From positions 124,001 through 188,000 of the forward strand of contig NZ_WPZY01000005.1 of NCBI RefSeq assembly GCF_013031405.1: a stretch of 64,000 nt of DNA, in the 5' to 3' direction. Both the position numbers and the translations under genes were made by a program. The notes below the pieces were generated by a model. That model did no database searches, had not been told where the DNA came from, and was given only the letters and a program-made list of their open reading frames with translations. Origin of the DNA: Ruegeria sp. HKCCD8929. GTDB lineage: Bacteria > Pseudomonadota > Alphaproteobacteria > Rhodobacterales > Rhodobacteraceae. Below, in pieces: positions 34,412 to 42,772 of the stretch (positions are counted from its first letter, which is position 1; every line of letters begins with the position of its first letter).

Positions 34412-35608
34412 ATGCTGGCGTCGAAACGTATCTTGCTGATCATCGGTGGCGGGATCGCGGCTTACAAGTCGCTGGACCTGATCCGACGCCTGCGCGAGCG
34501 GGGCGCTGCGGTGACACCTGTGCTGACCCGGGCCGCCGAGGAATTCGTGACACCCCTGTCGGTGGCGGCGCTGGCCGGCGAAAAAGCGTATCGCGATCTT
34601 TTCGATCTGACGGACGAGGCCGAGATGGGCCATATCCAGCTCTCTCGGTCTGCTGATCTGGTGGTGGTGGCGCCAGCCACGGCTGACCTGATGGGCAAGA
34701 TGGTGGCGGGTTTGGCAGGTGATCTCGCCTCGACCCTGCTGATGGCGACCGACACGCCGGTTCTGATCGCGCCTGCCATGAATGTGCGCATGTGGGAGCA
34801 CCCCGCGACGCAGCGCAACCGGACACAACTGGCCGCCGATGGCGTGCGTTTCGTCGGCCCCAACGAGGGCGACATGGCCTGCGGCGAATACGGCCCGGGA
34901 CGCATGTCCGAACCGCTCGAGATCGTCGCGGCTATCGAAACCGAACTCGGCGATGGCCTTCTGAAGGGCAAGCGTATTCTGGTGACCTCGGGCCCGACGC
35001 ATGAGCCCATCGATCCGGTGCGCTACATCGCCAACCGCTCGTCAGGCGCACAGGGCACCGCAGTGGCGCGGGCGCTGGCTGCGCTTGGGGCCGAAGTGGT
35101 GTTTGTCACCGGCCCTGCCGAGGTGCCGCCACCTGACGGCGTGCGAGTGGTGCGGGTGGAAAGCGCGCGTGAGATGTCCGAAGCGGTCGACGCCGCGTTG
35201 CCCGTGGATGCTGGCGTCTTTGCGGCGGCGGTGGCGGATTGGCGCGTGGCCAGCGCCTCGGACCGCAAGCTGAAGAAAAGCGCGGATGGGCTGCCGGTGC
35301 TGGAATTTGCCGAGAACCCGGACATCCTCAAGCGTGTCGCGCAGATGGATGAGGGGCGGCCCGGCCTGGTGATGGGCTTTGCTGCCGAGACCAATGATGT
35401 GATCGAGCACGCCACGGCAAAGAGGGCGCGCAAGGGCTGCGACTGGATCGTGGCCAACGATGTCAGCCCGGCGACGGGCATCATGGGCGGGTCCGAGAAT
35501 GCGGTGATCCTGATCTCGGATGATGGTGCCGAGGAATGGCCGCGCATGGGCAAGGATGCGGTTGCCGCGCGTCTGGCCCAGAGGATCGCGGCGGCGTTGA
35601 CGGCGTGA
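34412..35608 (+). CDS. coaBC: bifunctional phosphopantothenoylcysteine decarboxylase/synthase
   Basis: This 398-residue enzyme carries out two steps of coenzyme A synthesis. The N-terminal flavoprotein CoaC domain has GGGIAAYKSLDLIRRL, ATADLMGKM, the PAMN motif and ACGEYGPGRM with the catalytic Cys. The C-terminal CoaB domain starts VTSGPTHEPIDPVRYIAN and has RKLKKS and WIVANDV. The start has AAGGGCGG upstream. Its last codons overlap intergenic repeat copy B; dut follows 38 nt later. Confidence 0.96.
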   Translation: MLASKRILLIIGGGIAAYKSLDLIRRLRERGAAVTPVLTRAAEEFVTPLSVAALAGEKAYRDLFDLTDEAEMGHIQLSRSADLVVVAPATADLMGKMVAGLAGDLASTLLMATDTPVLIAPAMNVRMWEHPATQRNRTQLAADGVRFVGPNEGDMACGEYGPGRMSEPLEIVAAIETELGDGLLKGKRILVTSGPTHEPIDPVRYIANRSSGAQGTAVARALAALGAEVVFVTGPAEVPPPDGVRVVRVESAREMSEAVDAALPVDAGVFAAAVADWRVASASDRKLKKSADGLPVLEFAENPDILKRVAQMDEGRPGLVMGFAAETNDVIEHATAKRARKGCDWIVANDVSPATGIMGGSENAVILISDDGAEEWPRMGKDAVAARLAQRIAAALTA

Positions 35609-35636
35609 TTTGCGTATTTTGAGCAAGAAGAAGCGG
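35590..35636 (+). repeat. roseobacter-type intergenic repeat, copy B
   Basis: ATTTGCGTATTTTGAGC followed by AAGAAGAAGC lies right after the coaBC stop. It resembles copies A and C'. In copies A and B the repeat is preceded by GCGGCGTT, so the repeat may extend into the 3' end of the neighbouring gene. Confidence 0.6.
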
Positions 35637-35646
35637 GGGCGTGCAG

Positions 35647-36102
35647 ATGGTGGCAATCCGTGTGATCCGTGATGAGGGGGCCGATCCCGGTGTGGCGTTG
35701 CCGTCGTATGAATCGGCGGGCGCAGCAGGCGCTGATGTGCGGGCGAACTTTCCGGATCGTGGAGCGATGGTGCTGGAACCCGGCGCGCGGGCGCTGATCC
35801 CCACAGGGTTGCGGATCGAGATTCCCGCAGGGTTCGAGGTGCAGGTGCGACCCCGTTCTGGTTTGGCGCTGAAGCACGGGATCACCCTGCCCAACACGCC
35901 TGGCACCATCGACAGCGACTATCGCGGCCCGTTGGGGGTGATCGTGCTGAATGCGGGGCAGGAGCCGTTCGAGATTTCCCATGGCGACAGGATCGCGCAG
36001 ATAGTGGTCGCCCCGGTGCTGCAGGCGCGCTTCGAATTGGCCGAGGGGCTGAGTGAGACAGCGCGCGGCGTAGGCGGTTTTGGCTCAACCGGGCAGGGTT
36101 GA
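35647..36102 (+). CDS. dut: dUTP diphosphatase
   Basis: This 151-residue trimeric dUTPase hydrolyses dUTP to dUMP and keeps uracil out of DNA. All five motifs are in order: [40 protein letters not shown] and [12 protein letters not shown] chose the ATG at 35647; a GTG at 35641 is an alternative. The stop codon overlaps the moeB-like gene by one base (TGATG), and coaBC-dut is a common pairing. Confidence 0.95.
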   Translation: MVAIRVIRDEGADPGVALPSYESAGAAGADVRANFPDRGAMVLEPGARALIPTGLRIEIPAGFEVQVRPRSGLALKHGITLPNTPGTIDSDYRGPLGVIVLNAGQEPFEISHGDRIAQIVVAPVLQARFELAEGLSETARGVGGFGSTGQG

Positions 36103-37145
36103 TGCTGCTGGTTCTGGTCATAGCGGGCGCCCTTTGGGGGCTTGGCCTGATGATGGGTGTCTCGCGTCAGGCGCGGTTGATGCTTGTCGGCTCTATTTTT
36201 CTGGTGGTGCTGGCGCTGCAACTGGTGCTGCCGGATGGTCATCCGATACGCGAGGCGACCGGCCAGTCTCCGGCGCCGTGGCTGATTCTGGCCGGGTTCG
36301 TCGGGCTGGGGGCAATGTATGGGCGCGGTCTGGCGTGGCTGAAATCGCGTGCCCGGCCTGAGCTGGCCGCGACTTCAGCGAAGAACCCCGGCACGTTCTC
36401 GGACACCGAACTAGAGCGTTATGCTCGGCACATCGTGCTGCGTGAGCTAGGCGGGCCGGGGCAGAAGCGGCTGAAACAGGCGAAAGTGCTGGTGATTGGC
36501 GCGGGCGGCCTTGGCGCGCCAGCGCTGCAATATCTCGCAGCAGCCGGGGTGGGTACCATCGGTGTGATCGACGATGACGTGGTCGAGAATGCCAATCTGC
36601 AGCGGCAGGTGATCCACCGCGATGCGGATATCGGTTTGCCCAAGGTATTTTCGGCGCAGGCCGCGATGGAAGCGCAGAACCCCAATGTGGTGGTCCGCCC
36701 CTATCACCGGCGTCTGACCGAGGAGATCGCCGCGGACCTGTTCGCCGATTACGATCTGATCCTCGACGGCACCGATAATTTCGACAGCCGCTATCTGGCC
36801 AACCGCGTGGCTGTCGCGCAGGGCAAGCCGCTGATCTCGGGCGCGCTGGCACAGTGGGAGGGGCAACTGAGCGTCTTTCACCCCGCCGATACCGGCCCCT
36901 GCTATCAGTGCATCTTTCCCGAAGCCCCCGCGCCGGGGCTGGCGCCATCCTGCTCCGAGGCCGGGGTGATCGGGCCGTTGCCGGGCGTGGTTGGTTCGAT
37001 GATGGCGGTTGAAGCGGTGAAGCTGATCACCGGTGCGGGCGCGGTGCTGAAAGGAGAGATGCTGATCTACGACGCGCTTTACGGGGAGAGCCGGAAGATC
37101 ACCCTGTCGAGGCGTGTGGACTGTCCGGTGTGTAGTGGGGAGTGA
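36102..37145 (+). CDS. MoeB/ThiF-family adenylyltransferase with N-terminal membrane anchor
   Basis: This 347-residue protein combines two N-terminal hydrophobic segments (about 1-20 and 30-46) with an E1-like ThiF/MoeB domain starting FSDTELERYARHIVLRELGG. The nucleotide loop is VIGAGGLGAPALQYLAAAG, and the zinc-binding cysteines are CYQC and CPVC. MoeB adenylates the MoaD C-terminus for molybdenum cofactor synthesis; HesA/ThiF relatives act on other carriers. The membrane extension is unusual for E. coli MoeB but appears intact. It overlaps dut by one base. Confidence 0.88.
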   Translation: MLLVLVIAGALWGLGLMMGVSRQARLMLVGSIFLVVLALQLVLPDGHPIREATGQSPAPWLILAGFVGLGAMYGRGLAWLKSRARPELAATSAKNPGTFSDTELERYARHIVLRELGGPGQKRLKQAKVLVIGAGGLGAPALQYLAAAGVGTIGVIDDDVVENANLQRQVIHRDADIGLPKVFSAQAAMEAQNPNVVVRPYHRRLTEEIAADLFADYDLILDGTDNFDSRYLANRVAVAQGKPLISGALAQWEGQLSVFHPADTGPCYQCIFPEAPAPGLAPSCSEAGVIGPLPGVVGSMMAVEAVKLITGAGAVLKGEMLIYDALYGESRKITLSRRVDCPVCSGE

Positions 37146-37193
37146 GCAGGTTTACATGCCCGGCCTTCCTGTTCGGAACTTGGCGTAGCAATA

Positions 37194-38414
37194 TCAACGA
37201 TCACCCAACGTCCGGTCCAGATCGGCGATCAGGTCCTCGGCATCCTCGAGCCCCACCGACAATCGGAAAATCCCGTCGCCCGCATAGGCGCGGTAATCCT
37301 CCAACTGCGCGCCCTCCAGTCGGAACGAGGTTTCCATCAGCGCCTCAGTCCCCATCCAGAAGACCAGGCTGCGGTGATGGCCCAGCGACACGGCATAGTG
37401 GATCACCTCCAACCGGTCGATCATCTGCTGCGCCACGCGCTCGCCCGCCGCCGCATCGCCCACTTGAAACGAGATCATGCCCGATCTGTTCTTCATCTGC
37501 CGCGCCGCCAGTTCCGCCTGCGGATGCGAGGCGAGCCCGGGATAGATCACCCGCGTCACCCTTGGATCGGCTTCCAGCCACTCGGCCACCTCCTGTGCGC
37601 CCGCCTCATGTGCCTTCATCCGTAAGGGCAGGGTCGAGGCCCCGCGCGCGATCAGCCAGGCGTTGAAGGGCGACAGGATGCCGCCGTGATGGATCGCTGC
37701 TTCGGCACGCATCCGCGCGATCAGATCGGCCCGCCCCGCCACGGCGCCGCCCAAGGCATCGCCATGCCCGCCGATATATTTGGTGATCGAATGCATCGTC
37801 AGGTCGGCCCCCAGCCCCACAGCGTCCATGCCTAGAGGCGAGGCAAAGGTCGCATCGCAGCTCAGCAGCGCCCCGGCCTCGCGCGCCAGTTTCGACACTG
37901 CCGCCAGATCGGTCAGCCGCCCGATCGGGTTCACCGGCGTCTCGGTATGGATCAGCCGCGTGTTGGGCCGGATCGCTGCTGCCACCGCCTCCAGATCGCT
38001 CATATTCACGACGCTCACCTCGATCCCCATCCGGGGCAGGGTGTCCCGTGCCAGCTCGGCCACCCCGGCATAGGAGACGTCAGAAACCACCACATGATCG
38101 CCCGCGGAAAGAAAGGTGAAGAAGATGGCCGAGGCCGCCGCCATCCCCGACGCGGTGCACAAACAGGCCTCGGCCCCCTGCATCGCGGCGATCTTCTTTT
38201 CCAGCATCGCCACGGTCGGATTGTCCCAGCGGGTATAGAGATATCCGTCGGCCCCGTCCTCCAGATCATGGGCCGAGAACCCGGCCACCTGATCGGTGAC
38301 GAAGGTGGAACTCATGTGCAGCGGCGGGGCCGAGGCCTGCGTGGTCGGGTCCGGGGCTTCGCCAGCGTGAATGGCGGTGGTCATCGGTCCGGCGGGGCGG
38401 TTTGTGTGGGTCAT
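37194..38414 (-). CDS. trans-sulfuration enzyme family PLP protein
   Basis: This 406-residue PLP-dependent enzyme is of the Cys/Met metabolism family (cystathionine gamma-lyase/gamma-synthase, methionine gamma-lyase). The cofactor lysine is in HSITKYIGGHGDALGG, with SSTF, LYTRWDNPT and TASGMAA as further motifs. The precise reaction cannot be fixed by reading. GAGGAG lies 7 nt before the ATG at 38414; the frame remains open upstream, but that region overlaps the M3 peptidase promoter. It stands divergent from the M3 peptidase gene. Confidence 0.88.
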   Translation of the reverse strand: MTHTNRPAGPMTTAIHAGEAPDPTTQASAPPLHMSSTFVTDQVAGFSAHDLEDGADGYLYTRWDNPTVAMLEKKIAAMQGAEACLCTASGMAAASAIFFTFLSAGDHVVVSDVSYAGVAELARDTLPRMGIEVSVVNMSDLEAVAAAIRPNTRLIHTETPVNPIGRLTDLAAVSKLAREAGALLSCDATFASPLGMDAVGLGADLTMHSITKYIGGHGDALGGAVAGRADLIARMRAEAAIHHGGILSPFNAWLIARGASTLPLRMKAHEAGAQEVAEWLEADPRVTRVIYPGLASHPQAELAARQMKNRSGMISFQVGDAAAGERVAQQMIDRLEVIHYAVSLGHHRSLVFWMGTEALMETSFRLEGAQLEDYRAYAGDGIFRLSVGLEDAEDLIADLDRTLGDR

Positions 38415-38557
38415 TTCAGGTCTCCTCGTTGCGCCAGAGCCTGCGCGGGACGCGTCTGGCTTGCAAGCGGCATCCCGACAGCGATGGCGCATTTGCGACG
38501 CCTGCCACTGGACCATTCCGGCGGTCGCTCCTAGCTTGTGCGGCAAAGGAGATACGC

Positions 38558-40573
38558 ATGACCAACCCGACCCTCGCCGACTGGCAGACCCCGTTCCAAA
38601 TCGCCCCCTTCCCGCAGATCGACGACGACGATTTCGCCCCCGCGCTGGAACAGGCGCTGGCCGCCCATGCGGCGCAGATCGACGCCATCGCGGGCGATGC
38701 TGAGCCGCCGAGCTTTGCCAACACGGTCGAAGCGCTTGAGGCGGCCGGCGAGGATCTGGACAAGGTGCTGTCGGTCTTTTTCACGGTGGCCGGGGCCGAC
38801 AGCAACCCGAAGCGGGAAGAGTTGCAACGGGAGTTTTCGCCGAGACTCGCGGCGCATTACTCTGAGATTTCCGCCAACAAGGCCATGTTCCGGCGCATCG
38901 CTGCCGTGTGGGATCAGCTCGATAGTCTTGACCTAACCGAGGAACAGCAACGGGTGCTGATGCTGACCCACCGCAACTTTGTCCGCGCGGGTGCGGCGCT
39001 GGAAGGAGTGGATGAGGCGCGGATGAAAGAGATCAAGGCGCGGTTGGCGATACTCGGCACCGAATTCACCCAGAACCTGCTGGCCGATGAGCGTGACTGG
39101 TTTATGAAACTCGACGAAGGTGATCTGGACGGCCTGCCCGATTTCGTCGTCGACGCCGCCCGCGCCGCTGGTGAGGAAAAGGACGCGGGCGGCCCCGTCG
39201 TCACCCTGTCTCGTTCGCTGATCGTGCCGTTCCTGCAATTCTCCCCGCGCCGCGACCTGCGCGAGACGGCCTATCGTGCCTGGACCGCGCGTGGGGCCAA
39301 TGGCGGCGAGACCGACAACCGGGCGATTGCCGCAGAAATCCTGTCGCTGCGCGAGGAACGGGCGAAGCTGCTGGGATATGCAAATTTCGCCGACTACAAG
39401 CTGGAAACTGAGATGGCTGGCACGCCTGACCGTGTGCGCGACCTGCTGATGCAGGTGTGGGAGCCCGCCAAGGCACAGGCGGATGCCGATGCGCAGGTGC
39501 TGACCCAAATGATGCAGGCCGATGGCGTAAACGGCCCGCTCAAGGCTTGGGATTGGCGCCACTATGCCGAGAAACGGCGCAAGGCGGAGCATGACCTCGA
39601 TGAGGCGGCGCTGAAACCGTACCTGCAACTGGACCGGATGATCGAAGCCTCATTTGCCTGCGCGAACCGCCTGTTCGGGCTAGAGTTCAAGCCACTCGAC
39701 GTGCCCCTCTACCACCCCGATTGCCGGGCGTGGGAGGTGACGCGCGAAGGCGAACATGTGGCCGTCTTCATCGGTGACTATTTCGCGCGCGGCTCCAAGC
39801 GCTCGGGCGCGTGGTGTTCAGCCATGCGGCAACAGGCGAAATACCCCAAGGTCCAGGCGCCCATCGTCATCAATGTCTGCAACTTCGCCAAGGGCGATCC
39901 GGCGCTGCTTTCCTATGACGACGCCCGCACGCTGTTCCACGAATTCGGCCATGCGCTGCACCAGATGCTGTCGAACGTGACTTATGAGAGCATCTCGGGC
40001 ACCTCCGTGGCGCGTGATTTCGTGGAATTGCCGAGCCAGCTTTACGAACACTGGCTGGAAGTGCCAGAGGTGCTGGCCGAGTTTGCCACCCATGCGGAGA
40101 CCGGCGCGCCGATGCCCAAGGAAATGCTGGACAAGGTGCTGAAGGCGGCCAATTTCGACATGGGCTTCCAGACGGTGGAATACGTGGCCTCGGCGCTGGT
40201 CGATCTCGCCTTCCATGACGGCGCGGCGCCGGATGATCCGATGGCAAAACAGGCCGAGGTGCTGGCCGAAATCGGTATGCCCCATGCCATCGGCATGCGC
40301 CACGCGACGCCGCATTTCGCGCATGTCTTTGCGGGCGACGGCTACAGCTCGGGCTATTACAGCTACATGTGGTCCGAAGTGATGGACGCCGACGCCTTCG
40401 CCGCTTTCGAAGAGGTGGGCGGCGCATTCGACCCTGAGCGGGCCAAGGCGTTGGAAGAGAACATTCTCTCGACGGGCGGCTCGAAAAAGGCCGAAGAGTT
40501 GTATCTGGCCTTCCGCGGCCGCCTGCCGGGGGTCGAAGCGCTGCTCAAGGGGCGCGGTTTGGTGGCGGCCTGA
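38558..40573 (+). CDS. M3 family metallopeptidase (oligopeptidase A/Dcp-like)
   Basis: This 671-residue zinc peptidase degrades short peptides in the cytoplasm. The catalytic HEFGHALHQ is clear, with the third ligand region DFVELPSQLYEHW. The C-terminal YSYMWSEVMDADAFAAF and GYSSGYYSYMW are typical of Dcp and oligopeptidase A. I chose the ATG at 38558 (MTNPTLADWQTPFQ) because AAAGGAG lies just upstream. The length matches the family. It converges with ghrA, with two inverted copies of the intergenic repeat between them. Confidence 0.92.
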   Translation: MTNPTLADWQTPFQIAPFPQIDDDDFAPALEQALAAHAAQIDAIAGDAEPPSFANTVEALEAAGEDLDKVLSVFFTVAGADSNPKREELQREFSPRLAAHYSEISANKAMFRRIAAVWDQLDSLDLTEEQQRVLMLTHRNFVRAGAALEGVDEARMKEIKARLAILGTEFTQNLLADERDWFMKLDEGDLDGLPDFVVDAARAAGEEKDAGGPVVTLSRSLIVPFLQFSPRRDLRETAYRAWTARGANGGETDNRAIAAEILSLREERAKLLGYANFADYKLETEMAGTPDRVRDLLMQVWEPAKAQADADAQVLTQMMQADGVNGPLKAWDWRHYAEKRRKAEHDLDEAALKPYLQLDRMIEASFACANRLFGLEFKPLDVPLYHPDCRAWEVTREGEHVAVFIGDYFARGSKRSGAWCSAMRQQAKYPKVQAPIVINVCNFAKGDPALLSYDDARTLFHEFGHALHQMLSNVTYESISGTSVARDFVELPSQLYEHWLEVPEVLAEFATHAETGAPMPKEMLDKVLKAANFDMGFQTVEYVASALVDLAFHDGAAPDDPMAKQAEVLAEIGMPHAIGMRHATPHFAHVFAGDGYSSGYYSYMWSEVMDADAFAAFEEVGGAFDPERAKALEENILSTGGSKKAEELYLAFRGRLPGVEALLKGRGLVAA

Positions 40574-40587
40574 ACGCACTTGTTTGC

Positions 40588-40623
40588 GCCTCTGGCGGGG
40601 ATATTTGGAGCAAGAGCAAGAGG
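40588..40623 (+). repeat. roseobacter-type intergenic repeat, copy C
   Basis: GCCTCTGGCGGGGATATTTG followed by GAGCAAGAGCAAGAGG. The GCCTYYGGCG-ATATTT pattern matches copies D and E. With copy C' in inverted orientation it forms an imperfect long stem between the convergent M3 peptidase and ghrA genes, probably a bidirectional terminator. Confidence 0.6.
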
Positions 40624-40630
40624 CGGCTCT

Positions 40631-40678
40631 GCGCTTCTTCTTGCCCCAAATACGCAAATCCGACGGTCCCGCCGGACG
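40631..40678 (-). repeat. roseobacter-type intergenic repeat, copy C' (inverted)
   Basis: On the minus strand this reads GATTTGCGTATTTGGGGC followed by AAGAAGAAGCGC, close to copies A and B. It lies just after the ghrA stop, so each convergent gene has its own copy running in its own direction. Confidence 0.6.
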
Positions 40679-40680
40679 CG

Positions 40681-41613
40681 TCAATAGCCCAGATCGCGAT
40701 CCACCAGATGAAGGAAAGGCTCGCCTGCTTCGCCCCGGCGGATGTTCTCGCAGATCACCTGCGCCGCCGTTGCAGGGCGGGTTTCTGAGGCGATATGCGG
40801 GGTCACCGTGACGTTCGGGTGTGTCCAGTAGGGGTGATCGGCGGGCAGGGGCTCGGTGCGGAACACGTCGAGCGTGGCATGGTCGATCTGGCCTGCGTTC
40901 AGGGCGGTGAGCAGCGCGTCATCGTCGATCAGCGGGCCGCGCCCGGGGTTGATGATCCGGGCGCCCTTGGGCAGCAAAGCCAGGGTTTCGGCATTGAGCG
41001 TGTTCTCGGTGGCGGACGTGTCGGGCAGCAACAGCACGACTATGTCGGCATTCGACAAAGCTCGCACCAGCCCATCCGCACCATGCAGGCAGGTCACGCC
41101 AGTAATGCCCTTCGGTGACCGGCTCCAGCCGGCTACGTTGAAATTCAGCGCCGCCAGCGCGCGGGCAGAGGCTTCGCCCAATGCGCCGAGGCCCAACACG
41201 GTCACACTCCGTTCGGATGCCAGCGGCGGCACGTCCTGACGCCACTCGCCGTTCAGCCCGTGGATATGGGCGTCCATGCCGAGGTGGTAGCGCAGCACAT
41301 GACCCACCACCCATTCGGTCATTCCTTGTGTCAGCCCGTGATCCACCATACGTGCCAGAGGTACGGTCAGGGTTTCGTTGTCCGCAATGCTCTCGATCCC
41401 GGCCCAGAGGCTGAGCACCGCTTTGAGCCGGGTATAGGGGGTGAAATCGCGCAAGCCGCCATTGGGGGCGTAGACAACGTAGTCGACCTCGCCGGGCGCG
41501 AACTCGATGCCGAGCGAAAAGTCCAGCCCGGCCTCGGTCAGATAGCGGGTGAGCAGCGGTTCATAGACTGGCCACAGAGCGGCGCGCGCAGAGAACAGCA
41601 CATTCACGGGCAT
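40681..41613 (-). CDS. ghrA: glyoxylate/hydroxypyruvate reductase (GhrA-like D-2-hydroxyacid dehydrogenase)
   Basis: This 310-residue NAD(P)H-dependent enzyme of the D-2-hydroxyacid dehydrogenase family has the Rossmann motif GLGALGEASARALAAL, INPGRGPLIDDDALL and the catalytic region PYWTHPNVTVTPHIAS. The GhrA subgroup reduces glyoxylate and hydroxypyruvate; the glyoxylate link fits the ethylmalonyl-CoA pathway, which yields glyoxylate, though this connection is inference. It is the last gene downstream of rodA, 19 nt away. Confidence 0.85.
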   Translation of the reverse strand: MPVNVLFSARAALWPVYEPLLTRYLTEAGLDFSLGIEFAPGEVDYVVYAPNGGLRDFTPYTRLKAVLSLWAGIESIADNETLTVPLARMVDHGLTQGMTEWVVGHVLRYHLGMDAHIHGLNGEWRQDVPPLASERSVTVLGLGALGEASARALAALNFNVAGWSRSPKGITGVTCLHGADGLVRALSNADIVVLLLPDTSATENTLNAETLALLPKGARIINPGRGPLIDDDALLTALNAGQIDHATLDVFRTEPLPADHPYWTHPNVTVTPHIASETRPATAAQVICENIRRGEAGEPFLHLVDRDLGY

Positions 41614-41632
41614 TGCGGGACCTCTCGCGGGA

Positions 41633-42772
41633 CTATCGGGGACGGTGGATATGGGCGCTCTGTACGATGCCGAAGGCCGCCATCAGCACCAGCATGGCCG
41701 AGCCGCCATAGCTGACCATCGGCAGCGGCACGCCCACCACCGGAGCAAGCCCCATGACCATGGACATGTTCACGGCAAAGAACAGGAAGAAATTGAGCGA
41801 TATGCCCAGCGTCACCAGCGACGAGAACCGGTCCTTGGTGGCCAGCGCGGTGAAGAGGCAAAAGATCAGGATCAGCGAATAGAGCACCAGCAGGGAAAAG
41901 CCACCGACGAAGCCGAACTCTTCGGCCAGTGTGGTGAAGATGAAATCGGTGTGTTTCTCGGGCAGGAAGTTCAGCCGTGACTGGGTGCCCTGCATGAAGC
42001 CACGCCCGTTCCAGCCGCCCGAGCCCAAAGCGATCTTGGACTGGGTGATGTGATAGCCCGCGCCCAGCGGGTCGGTGGAGGGGTCGAGGAAGGTGTCGAT
42101 GCGCCGGTACTGGTAGTCCTTCAGCAACTGCCAATCGGTGCCCCGGCTTTTGAACACAGCGGTAAGCAGACCCATCCCGGCGGCGATCACGGCGGCGAAA
42201 TAGGCCCAGTGAACACCGGCCAGAAACATCACACCACCACCCGCCATCATGATCAGCAGCGAGGTTCCAAGATCGGGCTGTTTCAGAACCAGCGCCGTGG
42301 GCAGCAGGATCAGGATGACCGGTAGCAGAACCCAAAGCGGGCGTGAGGTGCGGTTTTCAGGCAGCCAGTCGTAATAGGCCGCCAGCATCATCACCACGGA
42401 AATCTTCATCACTTCAGACGGTTGTAACCGCATGAAGCCAAGGTTGATCCAGCGTTGCGCGCCCTTGCCCTCTTCCCCGAACTGGGCGACGACGATCAGC
42501 AGGGCGATGCCCAGCAGATAGGCCAGGGTCGACATGTTGCGCCAGAACCAGATCGGTACCATCGCCACCACGAACATGGCGACCAGCCCCATGCCAAAGC
42601 GCTCGATCTGCGGCTCGGCCCAAGGAGTGAACGAGCCCCCGGCCACCGAATAGAGCATCAGGAACCCGACGCCCGCCACGCTGATCAGCAACAGCGTCAG
42701 CGGCCAGTTCATGTGGAACAGCTTGCGGTATCCCGATGGCGTCGATTTGACCGTGTACTCAAGATAGCTCAT
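41633..42772 (-). CDS. rodA: rod-shape-determining peptidoglycan glycosyltransferase RodA
   Basis: This 379-residue SEDS-family membrane protein polymerises lipid II in the lateral wall together with PBP2. The conserved LPEKHTDFIFTTLAEEFGFVGG and the final PVVGVPLPMVSYGGSAML are SEDS signatures, and about ten membrane segments are visible. Its ATG overlaps the mrdA stop by 4 nt. It belongs to the mreB-mreC-mreD-mrdA-rodA elongasome operon. Confidence 0.95.
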   Translation of the reverse strand: MSYLEYTVKSTPSGYRKLFHMNWPLTLLLISVAGVGFLMLYSVAGGSFTPWAEPQIERFGMGLVAMFVVAMVPIWFWRNMSTLAYLLGIALLIVVAQFGEEGKGAQRWINLGFMRLQPSEVMKISVVMMLAAYYDWLPENRTSRPLWVLLPVILILLPTALVLKQPDLGTSLLIMMAGGGVMFLAGVHWAYFAAVIAAGMGLLTAVFKSRGTDWQLLKDYQYRRIDTFLDPSTDPLGAGYHITQSKIALGSGGWNGRGFMQGTQSRLNFLPEKHTDFIFTTLAEEFGFVGGFSLLVLYSLILIFCLFTALATKDRFSSLVTLGISLNFFLFFAVNMSMVMGLAPVVGVPLPMVSYGGSAMLVLMAAFGIVQSAHIHRPR

